Below, piece after piece: positions 53,168-61,739 of a stretch of 64,000 nt of DNA. Below the pieces are notes generated by a model. The model saw nothing but the letters and a program-made list of their open reading frames with translations. It was not told the origin of the DNA and did no database searches. The stretch comes from Candidatus Sphingomonas colombiensis (GTDB taxonomy: Bacteria > Pseudomonadota > Alphaproteobacteria > Sphingomonadales > Sphingomonadaceae). The first letter of the stretch is position 1; every line of letters begins with the position of its first letter. Both the position numbers and the translations under genes were made by a program. Location: contig CP119315.1 in assembly GCA_029202845.1 (NCBI GenBank), positions 2,821,001 to 2,885,000 on the forward strand, read 5' to 3'.

Positions 53168-53854
53168 TTACGATCCGCTCCCGATCATCGGCTTGGATGC
53201 GAGCCAGATTGTGTAATGTTTGCTGACGCGGCTCCAGACGTCGTCGATCCTTGCCTCTTCCACTGTGAACCCGGCTTTGTTCAGCCGCCCGACAAAGGCC
53301 GGGTCGTCATAGGCAGACCATATCGCCAGCACCCCGCCCGGCCGCAAGGCGGCGAAAGTGGAGCGGAGGCCCCAGTCGCAATAAAGGCGATCGTTCGCGT
53401 CTCGAATGAAGCCGTCGGGACCGTTATCGACATCGAGCATGATTGCATCGAAACCGAGTGGCGAGTCCGCGATGAAATCATGGACATCGCAAATTGCGAT
53501 CGAAACCCGTGGATCGGCAAGGCAATCGCCGAAAAGATGAGCCAGCGGGCCGCGCGCCCATGTCACGACGCCTGGCACAAGTTCGGCGACAACGATCGAC
53601 GTGTGTTCCTGCACCGACGACAAAGCGGCTCTCAGCGTGAAACCCATTCCCAGCCCACCGATCAGGATGCGATCGCGCTGGCTGCCCAATCGGCTGATGG
53701 CGAGTGTGGCGAGCGCTTCCTCGGTATCGAAAGCGGTGCTGCCCATCAGTTCGTCCTCGCCGAACTGAATCGCGAAATCGGTGCCACAGCGTAGCAGCCG
53801 CAACTGACCACCGCCGGGAATCTCCGCCGCGTCGATAAGCTCGATCGGCTTCAT
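53168..53854 (-). CDS. Spermidine-synthase-like methyltransferase-fold protein
   Basis: A 228-residue SAM/dcSAM-binding Rossmann protein. ILIGGLGMGFTLRAAL is the nucleotide-binding glycine loop, VVAELVPGVVTWAR the acidic ribose-binding strand, and FDAIMLDVDNGPDGF the catalytic-face aspartates seen in spermidine synthases. It lacks the usual N-terminal beta-tetramerisation domain, so it is probably a short relative of unknown specificity. It is alone on its strand. Confidence 0.82.
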   Translation of the reverse strand: MKPIELIDAAEIPGGGQLRLLRCGTDFAIQFGEDELMGSTAFDTEEALATLAISRLGSQRDRILIGGLGMGFTLRAALSSVQEHTSIVVAELVPGVVTWARGPLAHLFGDCLADPRVSIAICDVHDFIADSPLGFDAIMLDVDNGPDGFIRDANDRLYCDWGLRSTFAALRPGGVLAIWSAYDDPAFVGRLNKAGFTVEEARIDDVWSRVSKHYTIWLASKPMIGSGS

Positions 53855-54086
53855 AGCGGCGCCCCCATGCGATGGTTCACTGGATCAACCGGGCGCGCAA
53901 AGGGCACGTGTGCGCCGCTTGCTGGCGGTGCGGAGCTGGCCAATGAAAATCCTGACATGTCGGAGGAGGCGCGGTTTTGCCCGACTGGCGACCGCGATGC
54001 GTGATTGCACGTTGGTCATATACCCGCGCTCCTGACAAGCGTTTCCTGCGCATGCCGCCGTCGGCGGCGCCGGCCGTTACCAGCTC

Positions 54087-55560
54087 TTACGGCCCCGGCT
54101 GCTCCCCGGATATCTCGACGGCAACCGCCGTACCGATCGGATCTGAACAGGCGCTGGCGAAGGTGAGCTGCAAATCCGGCCCTCGTGCTTGCAACGTTAC
54201 CGGGCTGCCATCGTCGAGGCGACGGGCAGTGCCCGCGATCGGCAAATCCTTCACCGTCAGTTGAAGTGACGAAATTGGCCCCTTGAAGATCAGGTTCAGG
54301 CGGCCGGGTGAAGCGGTGAAGCGAACGGCGCGGCCGCAGTCGGTTTGGCCATCCGATCGTGTCCACGGCCGGGTGCCGTAAATCGCCTCGCCATTCGCCC
54401 GCAGCCATGCGCCGAAGCGCTTGAGGCGGCTCAGTTGCTCGTCGGGTATCGATGCGTCGACGGCGCGCGGACCCACGTTCAGCAACAGATTCCCGTTGCG
54501 CGATACCGCGTCGACGAAATCGTGGATCAGCGTTTCGGCGCTGGCATAATCGGCGTCGGTGTCATGCCGGTTGAAGCCGAAGGAATGGCTCATTCCGTGG
54601 GTCGATTCCCACTTCTTCGCCTGGATTTCACTGAAAGCCGCATATTCGGGGGTGCGGAAGTCGCTGTGCGGCACCGGCGGCGGAATGATTCCCTTGGACT
54701 GTCCCGCGTCGGCTCGGTTCATCGCGCCTTTGATCTTGTAGTCAACATAGCGTCGCACGAGCGGGATCTTGAGCAAATCGCGCTGAAAGCTCGTCGCAAC
54801 CCAGCGATCGTTGACCACGCCATCCGGCACCGCGCGATAATAATCGGCGAATAATTGATACAATGGTCCGGCGCGCGTCGGCCAGGAAATGTCGTTCCAA
54901 AGCACCGAAGGCTCGTATCGCTCGATCAACTCACGGACTTGCGCCATGGCATAAGCGGGATAATCGCCGCCGGGCGTGGAGGCTAGGAAGTCTCCAAGCG
55001 TGCGCATCGGGCGACGGTTGAAGGTCCAATCGATACCGCCCGAATAATAGACCCCGAAGCGCAGGCCGGCGGCGCGCACCGCGTCGGCCAATTCGCGGAC
55101 GATGTCGCGTCTGGTGGTCCAGTTCCTCTCGTGGCGGTTGGCGATATCGCTCGGCCAGAGGCACAGGCCGTCATGGTGTTTGGTGACCAGCACGACATAG
55201 CGCGCGCCGGCATCGCGGAAGGCCTCTGCCCAGGCGGCGGGGGTCCCAGTTTTTCAGCCCGTCTTCGAACGGTTGTTTGAAATCCGTATATGGCGCGTCG
55301 CCGTAATTGGCGGTGTGGAACTCAGCCGAAGGCGTTCCGGGCACCTTGATCGCGTTCCAATACCATTCGGTATAGGGCGCCATGGCGACCGCGCGATCAT
55401 AGTCCTTGGCGAAGATTTCGCCGATCGAGCCGAGGCGCGGCGCGAAGCCGGGAATGGCGAACGCGCCCCAGTGGATGAAAATCCCGAACTTCGCATCCTC
55501 ATACCATGTGGGCACGGGGCGGGCATTGAGCGTGGCCAGATCGGCATCGGGCGCCGCCAT
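54087..55560 (-). pseudogene. GH29 alpha-L-fucosidase, frameshifted
   Basis: Two overlapping frames together encode a GH29 fucosidase of about 490 residues. The N-terminal part has WYEDAKFGIFIHWG; the C-terminal part has VTKHHDGLCLWPS and the nucleophile region SVLWNDISWP. They are separated by one extra C in a C5 run (minus strand; positions 55237-55241). Removing one base restores NWDPAAWAEAF and the full enzyme. All other landmarks are intact, so this is either a recent inactivation, a phase-variable tract or a sequence error. The start is placed at ATG 55560. Confidence 0.82.
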
Positions 55561-55643
55561 CAGTTGAGGCCCGCGCAAGGTTCGGCGCGATGCGGTTTCT
55601 GGCGAGCATCGAACCAGTTTTTCGGGCGGAATTGTCCGTCCAT
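55560..55643 (-). CDS. Putative 27-aa leader ORF coupled to the fucosidase gene
   Basis: On the minus strand, GGGGAGAGATA precedes ATG 55643, encoding MDGQFRPKNWFDARQ and 12 more residues. The stop (TGATG) overlaps the fucosidase ATG by 1 nt. The fucosidase start has no ribosome-binding site of its own. It may be a coupling leader or the remnant of an upstream gene. Confidence 0.35.
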   Translation of the reverse strand: MDGQFRPKNWFDARQKPHRAEPCAGLN

Positions 55644-55706
55644 TATCTCTCCCCTGATTTATCCGGCCATCTCCGTGACCGCATCCCGCCGGTTCGCGAG
55701 CGCATC

Positions 55707-55745
55707 TTGGGACATGGATATATTGATATAGAATTATATATTCAA
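55707..55745. promoter_or_regulatory. Interlocked divergent promoters with AT-rich dyad
   Basis: Plus strand: TTGGGA (55707-55712), 16 nt, TAGAAT (55729-55734), reading to the SDR/GH130 unit. Minus strand: TTGAAT (55745-55740), 17 nt, TATATC (55722-55717), reading to the fucosidase. The two overlap and share a 23-nt AT-rich imperfect dyad (55723-55745), so one bound regulator could silence both. Confidence 0.5.
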
Positions 55746-55857
55746 CACTGATCATATCGCCAAACGGAACGCGCTCGCGCGATCGACTCTCCATCGATCG
55801 CGGAACGGGGACGGGGGAGGATCGTTACGACGACGATGGTAACCCGTTGGAGAAGTG

Positions 55858-56625
55858 ATGTTCGATAATCGGGTGGCCATCGTTACGGGTGGCGAATCGG
55901 GTATCGGCGCGGCGTGCGCCAGGGCGCTGGGTGCGGCAGGGGCACGCGTCGTTCTGACCTATTTCAAGGATGAGGCTGCCGCAAACGCCATCCGCGCATC
56001 GATCGGTGACGCGACCAGAGCCGTCGCGGTGCAAACGAACGTGGGTGACGAAACGCAGGTCGAGCAGCTTTTCGCCGCCGCCGAGCGGGCCTTCGGACCC
56101 GTCAGCCTGCTGGTGAACTCGGCGGGGCTCAATATGTCGGGCGTCGATCTGGTCGATATGGAATTGGCGCAGTTTGATCGCGTGATCCGCTCCGATCTTT
56201 ATGGTCCGTTCCTGACCTGCCGGCGGTTCGTCCGCGGGCTCGAGGCGAAGGGGATGAAAGGAAGGATCGTCAACATATCGTCGATCCACGAAAAGGCGCC
56301 GCGGCCGGGTGGGGTCGATTACGATTCCGCCAAGGGCGGTCTTGCTCAATTGACCGCCACGCTCGCGCTCGAACTGGCGCCCAAGCAAATCGCGGTCAAC
56401 GGCATCGCGCCGGGCATGATCCTCACCCCGATGAACCAGTCCGCGATCGATGACCCGGCCGAGTTGAAGGCAAAGGAAGCGGCGATACCCTGGGGCCGCG
56501 TCGGGCGGCCGGATGAAGTCGCGGCATTGGTGTGCTTCCTGCTCTCAGCCGCCGCCGATTACATTACCGGCACGACGGTTACGATCGACGGTGCGCTTTC
56601 ACTCGTCGTGGCGCAGGGGGCCTGA
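55858..56625 (+). CDS. SDR-family oxidoreductase
   Basis: A 255-residue classical short-chain dehydrogenase. NAD(P) motif TGGESGIGAACAR, NSAGLN, and the catalytic Ser/Tyr/Lys in NISSIHEKAPRPGGVDYDSAKGG are present, with the C-terminal ITGTTVTIDGAL. The sequence resembles glucose/sugar 1-dehydrogenase-type SDRs. GGAGAAG lies 5 nt before ATG 55858. It is followed after 1 nt by the GH130-like gene, suggesting a role in oxidising a released sugar. Confidence 0.92.
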   Translation: MFDNRVAIVTGGESGIGAACARALGAAGARVVLTYFKDEAAANAIRASIGDATRAVAVQTNVGDETQVEQLFAAAERAFGPVSLLVNSAGLNMSGVDLVDMELAQFDRVIRSDLYGPFLTCRRFVRGLEAKGMKGRIVNISSIHEKAPRPGGVDYDSAKGGLAQLTATLALELAPKQIAVNGIAPGMILTPMNQSAIDDPAELKAKEAAIPWGRVGRPDEVAALVCFLLSAAADYITGTTVTIDGALSLVVAQGA

Positions 56626-56626
56626 G

Positions 56627-57517
56627 ATGGCGACCTATTCGGTCGAGCAGCTCGATCATGTCACCTTGTCCGGGGGGCCATGTCGCGAGGGATATGATCT
56701 GATGAGCCCCTTCGTCTGGCAGGAGAAGGGCGAATATCGGATCATGGTCCGCGCGTTGCGATGGCCACTCGCGCCGACGGACCCGACAGGCATCGTCATC
56801 AGCGGCCGTGGCGGCGACGGGCTCAGCTTCGCGATGGACGACAAGCTGGCGATCACGCCGGGCCCCGGCCCGGATGACCTCGGCGGGTGCGAGGATCCCA
56901 CCGTCGTCCCGCTGCACGATCGCTATCTGGTCTATTATACCGGCGTCGATGCCGCGCGGAAGCAGGGTTCGATGATCCTCGCGACCGGCCCGACGCTCGA
57001 TAGCCTCAGCAAAGCCAAACTCGTGCTGAAGGCCCCGCCGGGGGAGGGGAATATCAAGGAGGCGACGCTGGCGCAGACGCCGAGCGGCGATTGGCGCCTG
57101 TTCTATGAATATGCCGCCAACGAGGCTTCTCGCATCGGCCTTGCGACCTCCGCCTCGCCGGAAGGGCCATGGACCGTGCTGGCGGATCCGTTCACGATCC
57201 GCGAGGATAGCTGGGATAATTGGCATCTCTCGACCGGCCCCGTCGTCCAGCTTCCGGGGCGTGATCCGGTGATGTTCTACAACGGTGCGACGCATGATGC
57301 CCGCTGGAGGATCGGCTGGGTGAGCTTCGATCCAGATTTCACGCGGGTGACGGGGCGCGGAATCCAGCCGATGCTGGTGCCTCCGCCACCGACCCATCGT
57401 GACTCGACCGACATCGCTTTCGCCGCATCGACCGTGATCGAGGGCGACCGGATCGCCCTTTATTATTCGCTGGAGGATCGCATTTTGCGACGAGCGCTGA
57501 TCCGGCGATATGAGTGA
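56627..57517 (+). CDS. GH130/GH43-like five-bladed beta-propeller glycosidase
   Basis: A 296-residue protein of the beta-fructosidase/GH130-like propeller group. GGCEDPTVVPLHDRYLVYYTG carries the Glu-Asp-Pro motif of GH130 mannoside phosphorylases/mannosidases; DWRLFYEYAANEASRIGLA and DPVMFYNGATHDARWRIGWV are repeated blade motifs. No signal peptide, so it should act on imported oligosaccharides. It lies 1 nt downstream of the SDR gene. Substrate not determinable. Confidence 0.8.
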   Translation: MATYSVEQLDHVTLSGGPCREGYDLMSPFVWQEKGEYRIMVRALRWPLAPTDPTGIVISGRGGDGLSFAMDDKLAITPGPGPDDLGGCEDPTVVPLHDRYLVYYTGVDAARKQGSMILATGPTLDSLSKAKLVLKAPPGEGNIKEATLAQTPSGDWRLFYEYAANEASRIGLATSASPEGPWTVLADPFTIREDSWDNWHLSTGPVVQLPGRDPVMFYNGATHDARWRIGWVSFDPDFTRVTGRGIQPMLVPPPPTHRDSTDIAFAASTVIEGDRIALYYSLEDRILRRALIRRYE

Positions 57518-57589
57518 GGCGGCTCGTCGGCTCGTGCATGCCATCGATCCAGTGATAGCCGCGGCGGCGATCAGCCGCTAAAGAGCGTC

Positions 57590-57769
57590 ATGGCCGAACG
57601 CTTCGAACGACATCGCCAACCGTGGCGCCCCGATGAAATCCAGAAGCTCCATACGCTCGCCAAGAAGGGCATGGCGCTAAAGGCGATCGCCAAAGCGCTG
57701 ACGCGCAGCGAGGAATCGGTTAAGGATCGCGCCAAATTCGACGGGCTTTCGATCGCCAAGCTGCGCTGA
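57590..57769 (+). CDS. Small helix-turn-helix-like basic protein, 59 aa
   Basis: ATG 57590 encodes MAERFERHRQPWRPDEIQKL, then HTLAKKGMALKAIAKALTRS and ESVKDRAKFDGLS. The pattern WxPxEIxxLxxLAxKGxxLxxIAxxLxRSEESVKxRA is that of a SANT/Myb-like or resolvase-type helix-turn-helix, suggesting DNA binding. It ends 9 nt before the HI0933-family gene. Function unknown. Confidence 0.65.
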   Translation: MAERFERHRQPWRPDEIQKLHTLAKKGMALKAIAKALTRSEESVKDRAKFDGLSIAKLR

Positions 57770-57778
57770 TCGAAGGGA

Positions 57779-58969
57779 ATGTCTATCAAGGATTATGATG
57801 CGATCGTGCTCGGCGCCGGGGCAGCCGGGCTGATGTGTGCAGCGGTTGCTGGCCAGCGTGGCCAGCGCGTTCTGCTGATCGATCACGCTGACCGTCCGGG
57901 CAAAAAAATCCTGATCTCCGGGGGCGGTCGGTGTAATTTCACCAATATCGGCACAACGCCCGACCGCTTCCTATCGGCCAATCCGCATTTCGCGCGCTCG
58001 GCGCTCGCGCGTTACCGGCCGGCCGATTTCCTCGAACTGGTCGAGCGCCATCGCATCGCGTGGCATGAAAAGACGCTAGGGCAATTGTTCTGCGATGGCT
58101 CGGCGCGGCAGATCGTGGAGATGCTGCTCGACGAATGCGATCGTGGCGCGGTGGAACTGGCGCTGGGCCAGCCGGTCAAGGCGGTCGATCACGCGGATGC
58201 ACACTTCCGGGTGACGTGGGGCGGGCGGGCGGCTCAGGCGCCCGCGCTGGTCGTGGCGACGGGCGGGCCATCGATCCCCAAGATGGGGGCGACTGGCTTC
58301 GCTTATGATCTCGCGCGGCAATTTCGCCTCAAGGTGGTCGAGCCGCGACCGGCGCTGGTGCCGCTCACTCTCGGCAATGACGAGCAATTGTTCCGCACAT
58401 TGTCGGGTGTGTCGGCGGAGGTGGTCGCCACTGCGGGCAAGGCGGCGTTCCGCGAAGCCGCGCTATTCACTCATCGCGGCCTTTCGGGCCCGGCGATCCT
58501 TCAGGCCTCGTCTTATTGGCGGCACGGCGAGCCTGTCGCCATCGACTTCCTGCCGGATCGCGTAGCGGGGTGGCTGAGAGAGGCCAAGCGGACGACCCCG
58601 CGCGCTACGCTCGTTCGAACGCTCGGCAAGGCATTGCCCGAACGGCTGGCGGTGGCGTTATCGGATCGGATTGGGTTAGCCGGCGAGTTGGCCAATCTCG
58701 CCGATGCGAAGCTCGCGGCCGCTGAGCAGTCGCTTTCCGCATGGCGCTTCGCGCCCAACGGGACCGAAGGATATGCCAAGGCCGAGGTGACCGCCGGTGG
58801 CGTGAGCACCGCAGCGCTATCCTCGCAGACGCTGGAGGCGCGCGCCGTGCCGGGCCTGCACTTCATCGGCGAGGCGGTGGACGTGACGGGCTGGCTGGGC
58901 GGCTACAATTTCCAATGGGCGTGGGCCAGCGGCTCCGCCGCCGGCCAAGCGCTGGGCGACAGGGCTTAG
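57779..58969 (+). CDS. HI0933/BaiN-family NAD(P)/FAD-dependent oxidoreductase
   Basis: A 396-residue flavoprotein with N-terminal FAD motif AIVLGAGAAGLMCAAVAGQRG, the family signature GKKILISGGGRCNFTN, and C-terminal EAVDVTGWLGGYNFQWAWASG. Members are widespread and mostly uncharacterised. AAGGGA precedes ATG 57779. It overlaps the convergent methyltransferase gene by 4 nt. Confidence 0.92.
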   Translation: MSIKDYDAIVLGAGAAGLMCAAVAGQRGQRVLLIDHADRPGKKILISGGGRCNFTNIGTTPDRFLSANPHFARSALARYRPADFLELVERHRIAWHEKTLGQLFCDGSARQIVEMLLDECDRGAVELALGQPVKAVDHADAHFRVTWGGRAAQAPALVVATGGPSIPKMGATGFAYDLARQFRLKVVEPRPALVPLTLGNDEQLFRTLSGVSAEVVATAGKAAFREAALFTHRGLSGPAILQASSYWRHGEPVAIDFLPDRVAGWLREAKRTTPRATLVRTLGKALPERLAVALSDRIGLAGELANLADAKLAAAEQSLSAWRFAPNGTEGYAKAEVTAGGVSTAALSSQTLEARAVPGLHFIGEAVDVTGWLGGYNFQWAWASGSAAGQALGDRA

Positions 58970-59799
58970 TTTTTCTTCCCGATCGCCGCCGCGAGTGAGG
59001 CCGTCGCGCTGCCGCGCCGCGCCGGCACGGGTTGATCCGGGGAGGGCGCCCAGGCCGTGAGATAGAGGATCGCGAAATGCTCGGTCGTTCGGCCGTCCGG
59101 ATCGGCTTTCGCCGCAAAGGCGCCGGCTGCGCGGGCGAGGACGTCGCGTCGCATCGCCCGGCGCTCGGTGAGCAGATTGCCGGCACCCATCCCGCGCAGA
59201 TCGTCAAGCAATCGCCCGAAGCTGCCGTAACGCACGTCAAGCATCTCCACGTCCGCCACTGGCAGCGCGAAGCCGGCGCGCACCAATAAGTCTCCGGCCG
59301 CGCGCACGTCGATTTGCGGATGCAGGCGCGGCGCCGGGCGATCGCCCTCAGCCTCGCGTAACACCGCGCGTAGCGTGGGGAGGCTGCCGGCGCCGGCCAG
59401 CGCGGCAAGAAACAGCCCATCCGGCCGCAGCGCGCGCCGCGCCAGCGTCAGTGCGCCCGGTAGATCGTTGACCGTATCGAGCACGCCAGCCGATACGATC
59501 AGGTCGAACGAACCGTCCGCAAACGGCAGCCGATCCTCATCCGCCTGCACCCCGCCGCCTATTGCCGCGAAGCGCCCGCCGGCATCGAGCCGCGTGATGC
59601 GCGCGCCGGGCAGCGTAAAGTCTCCCTCGAAGCTGCCGAGATCGAGTACGTCGCGAAATTCGCGCTTCACGCTCGCCAGTCGATCGGCCAACCCCTCGAT
59701 CATCGCGGCCCGCAGGAAATCATGCTCGGCATAAGATCCGGCAATGCGATCGCGGCGCAGCCGGCGAGCGGTGCGATCGAAGATTTCAGGCGGGCGCAT
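58966..59799 (-). CDS. SAM-dependent methyltransferase-domain protein (BioC/NDUFAF5-like)
   Basis: A 277-residue class I methyltransferase-fold protein. DVLDLGSFEGDF is a degenerate SAM loop, followed by ADEDRLPFADGSFDLIVSAGVLDTVNDLPGAL-type post-I motifs and RALRPDGLFLAALAGAGSLPTLR. The pattern DIVG..LHW is replaced as in NDUFAF5-like proteins, which in mitochondria modify a complex I subunit. Divergent from comF. Exact activity not established. Confidence 0.85.
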   Translation of the reverse strand: MRPPEIFDRTARRLRRDRIAGSYAEHDFLRAAMIEGLADRLASVKREFRDVLDLGSFEGDFTLPGARITRLDAGGRFAAIGGGVQADEDRLPFADGSFDLIVSAGVLDTVNDLPGALTLARRALRPDGLFLAALAGAGSLPTLRAVLREAEGDRPAPRLHPQIDVRAAGDLLVRAGFALPVADVEMLDVRYGSFGRLLDDLRGMGAGNLLTERRAMRRDVLARAAGAFAAKADPDGRTTEHFAILYLTAWAPSPDQPVPARRGSATASLAAAIGKKN

Positions 59800-59902
59800 G
59801 GGCGAAAACTGTCCTGTCAGGCGGTCGCGCGAAAAGTACGCGATCGGCGGCTTGTGCCCTCGCTCGATCGGCGGGACAAGGGCGGAGGGGGAAGGGGACG
59901 AG

Positions 59903-60628
59903 ATGCGCGAGGCGATGCGTCGAATGTTGGCATTGGCGCTGCCGCCGCGTTGCCCCGGATGCGGCGCGGTGACGGCGGCGGATCACCGGTTCTGCGCCGC
60001 ATGCTGGGGAGACCTTCGCTTTATCGGGCCGCCGTGGTGCGCGGCCTGCAATGCCCCGTTCGAATTCGCGCGAGGCGATGGCGCGCAATGTGCGGGCTGT
60101 ATCGCGAATCCCCCGCGGCATCGCGGCGTGCGGGCGGCGGTCGCTTATGGCGATGTCGCGCGGATTCTGGCGCTAAAGCTCAAATATGGCGGTCGCGCTG
60201 CTTATGCGGAAACGATTGCACGGCAAATGGCGCGATTGATGCCGACGGAGGCCGAATTGCTGGTGCCGGTGCCGCTGCATCGCTGGCGGATGTGGCGGCG
60301 TGGTTACAATCAGGCCGGGCTGATCGTGAACGCGCTCGCTGGTCTCACGGCGCTTCCGCAAGATCACCGCACGCTGGAGAGAATCCGGGCGACGCCGGTG
60401 TTGCGCGGGCTCGGCGCACGCGGGCGTCAGGCGGCCCTGCGCGGCGCGTTCCGGGTGGTGCCGGGGCGTGAGCCTCACGTCGCCGGACGCGCGGTGATGT
60501 TGGTCGACGATGTGCATACTAGCGGAGCCACCGCGAACGCCGCGACCGCGACCTTACTTGCGGCGGGCGCGGCCTCGGTCACAATTTTATGCTGGGCGCG
60601 TGTGCTGGAAGACGTGGGGCCGCATTGA
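59903..60628 (+). CDS. ComF-family phosphoribosyltransferase-like protein
   Basis: A 241-residue ComF-like protein with an N-terminal double zinc-ribbon (CPGCG, CAACW, CAACN, CAGC) and a phosphoribosyltransferase-type domain (YNQAGLIVNALA, VMLVDDVHTSGATANA). Homologues act in DNA uptake or in stalled-fork/nucleotide processes, but most are uncharacterised. AAGGGGAC lies 6 nt before ATG 59903. It heads the row comF-grxC-hydrolase-DUF1178. Confidence 0.92.
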   Translation: MREAMRRMLALALPPRCPGCGAVTAADHRFCAACWGDLRFIGPPWCAACNAPFEFARGDGAQCAGCIANPPRHRGVRAAVAYGDVARILALKLKYGGRAAYAETIARQMARLMPTEAELLVPVPLHRWRMWRRGYNQAGLIVNALAGLTALPQDHRTLERIRATPVLRGLGARGRQAALRGAFRVVPGREPHVAGRAVMLVDDVHTSGATANAATATLLAAGAASVTILCWARVLEDVGPH

Positions 60629-60660
60629 CAAGCATGGCGATGGACCACAATTCACAAGGC

Positions 60661-60918
60661 ATGGCGAACGTCGAAATCTACACCAAGGCTTTTTGTCCCT
60701 ATTGCGTGCGCGCGAAGCGGTTGCTCGCGGACAAGGGCGTCGAAACGGTCGAATATGACATCACGCTCGGCGGCCCGAAGCGCGCGGAGATGATCGAGCG
60801 CGCGAATGGCGGCACCACCGTTCCGCAGATTTTCATTGGCGGGCAACATGTCGGCGGATCGGACGATCTCGCCGCGCTTGAGGCGAACGGGAAGCTGGAC
60901 CCGCTGCTCGCGTCGTGA
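60661..60918 (+). CDS. grxC: Glutaredoxin 3
   Basis: An 85-residue dithiol glutaredoxin with active site C12-P-Y-C15, the GSH-binding TVPQIFIGGQHVGGSDDL segment and normal length. ATG 60661 is chosen by family length; an upstream in-frame ATG (60634) is possible. It reduces protein disulfides and glutathionylated proteins. Its stop overlaps the next gene by 4 nt (GTGA). Confidence 0.95.
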   Translation: MANVEIYTKAFCPYCVRAKRLLADKGVETVEYDITLGGPKRAEMIERANGGTTVPQIFIGGQHVGGSDDLAALEANGKLDPLLAS

Positions 60919-61739
60919 AGATCGCGCTTGCCCAGACGACGACGGGTATCGATCCAGCACGTAATGCCGCTGAACTGGTCGAGGCCGTCCATGTCGCCGC
61001 GCGCGGCGGCGCGGCGATGCTATTCACTCCCGAAATGTCCGGCCTGCTCGATCGCGATCGGGCGCGGGCCGCTGTGTCGATCGTGGATGAAGGGGAGGAT
61101 CGCGTGCTCGGCGCGGTTCGTGCGGCAGCGGCCGAGACTGGCATCTGGGTTGAGCTCGGTTCGCTCGCGCTGCGCGGGGCGGATGGGCGCTTCGCCAACC
61201 GCAGTTTTGTGATCGACGCGACGGGCCGGATACGGGCGCGTTACGACAAGCTCCATCTGTTCGACGTTGATCTGCCTACGGGGGAACGCTGGCGCGAGTC
61301 AGCGGCTTATGCCCCCGGCTCCTCCGCGGTGGTGGTGGATACCCCGCTCGGCCGGATGGGATTGAGCATCTGTTATGATTTGCGCTTCGCCGGCCTTTAT
61401 GCGGCCCTGAGCGATGCGGGCGCGACGATGCTCAGCATCCCGGCGGCGTTCACGCGCCCAACCGGCGCGGCGCATTGGCATGTGCTGATGCGCGCACGCG
61501 CGATCGAATCCGCCGCATTCGTGATCGCCGCGGCACAGACCGGAACGCATGAGGATGGCCGCCAAACCTACGGGCATTCGCTGGTGGTGGATCCGTGGGG
61601 CGACGTGTTGCTCGATATGCAGGACGCGCCCGGCGTTGGTTTTGCCGAGCTCGATCCGGCTGTGGTGGACGCGGTGCGCGCGCGCGTTCCGGTGATCGAC
61701 CATCGCCGTGCGATCCCGCCCGTCGAGGTGATGCCGTGA
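60915..61739 (+). CDS. Carbon-nitrogen hydrolase (Nit1/nitrilase superfamily)
   Basis: A 274-residue amidase with the complete Glu-Lys-Cys triad: E40 (FTPEMSG), K112 (YDKLHLFDVD) and C153 (SICYDLRF). It is closest in pattern to Nit1-type enzymes that hydrolyse deaminated glutathione, which suits its coupling to grxC (GTG start overlapping the grxC stop). The activity is inferred from family and context. Confidence 0.92.
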   Translation: MKIALAQTTTGIDPARNAAELVEAVHVAARGGAAMLFTPEMSGLLDRDRARAAVSIVDEGEDRVLGAVRAAAAETGIWVELGSLALRGADGRFANRSFVIDATGRIRARYDKLHLFDVDLPTGERWRESAAYAPGSSAVVVDTPLGRMGLSICYDLRFAGLYAALSDAGATMLSIPAAFTRPTGAAHWHVLMRARAIESAAFVIAAAQTGTHEDGRQTYGHSLVVDPWGDVLLDMQDAPGVGFAELDPAVVDAVRARVPVIDHRRAIPPVEVMP

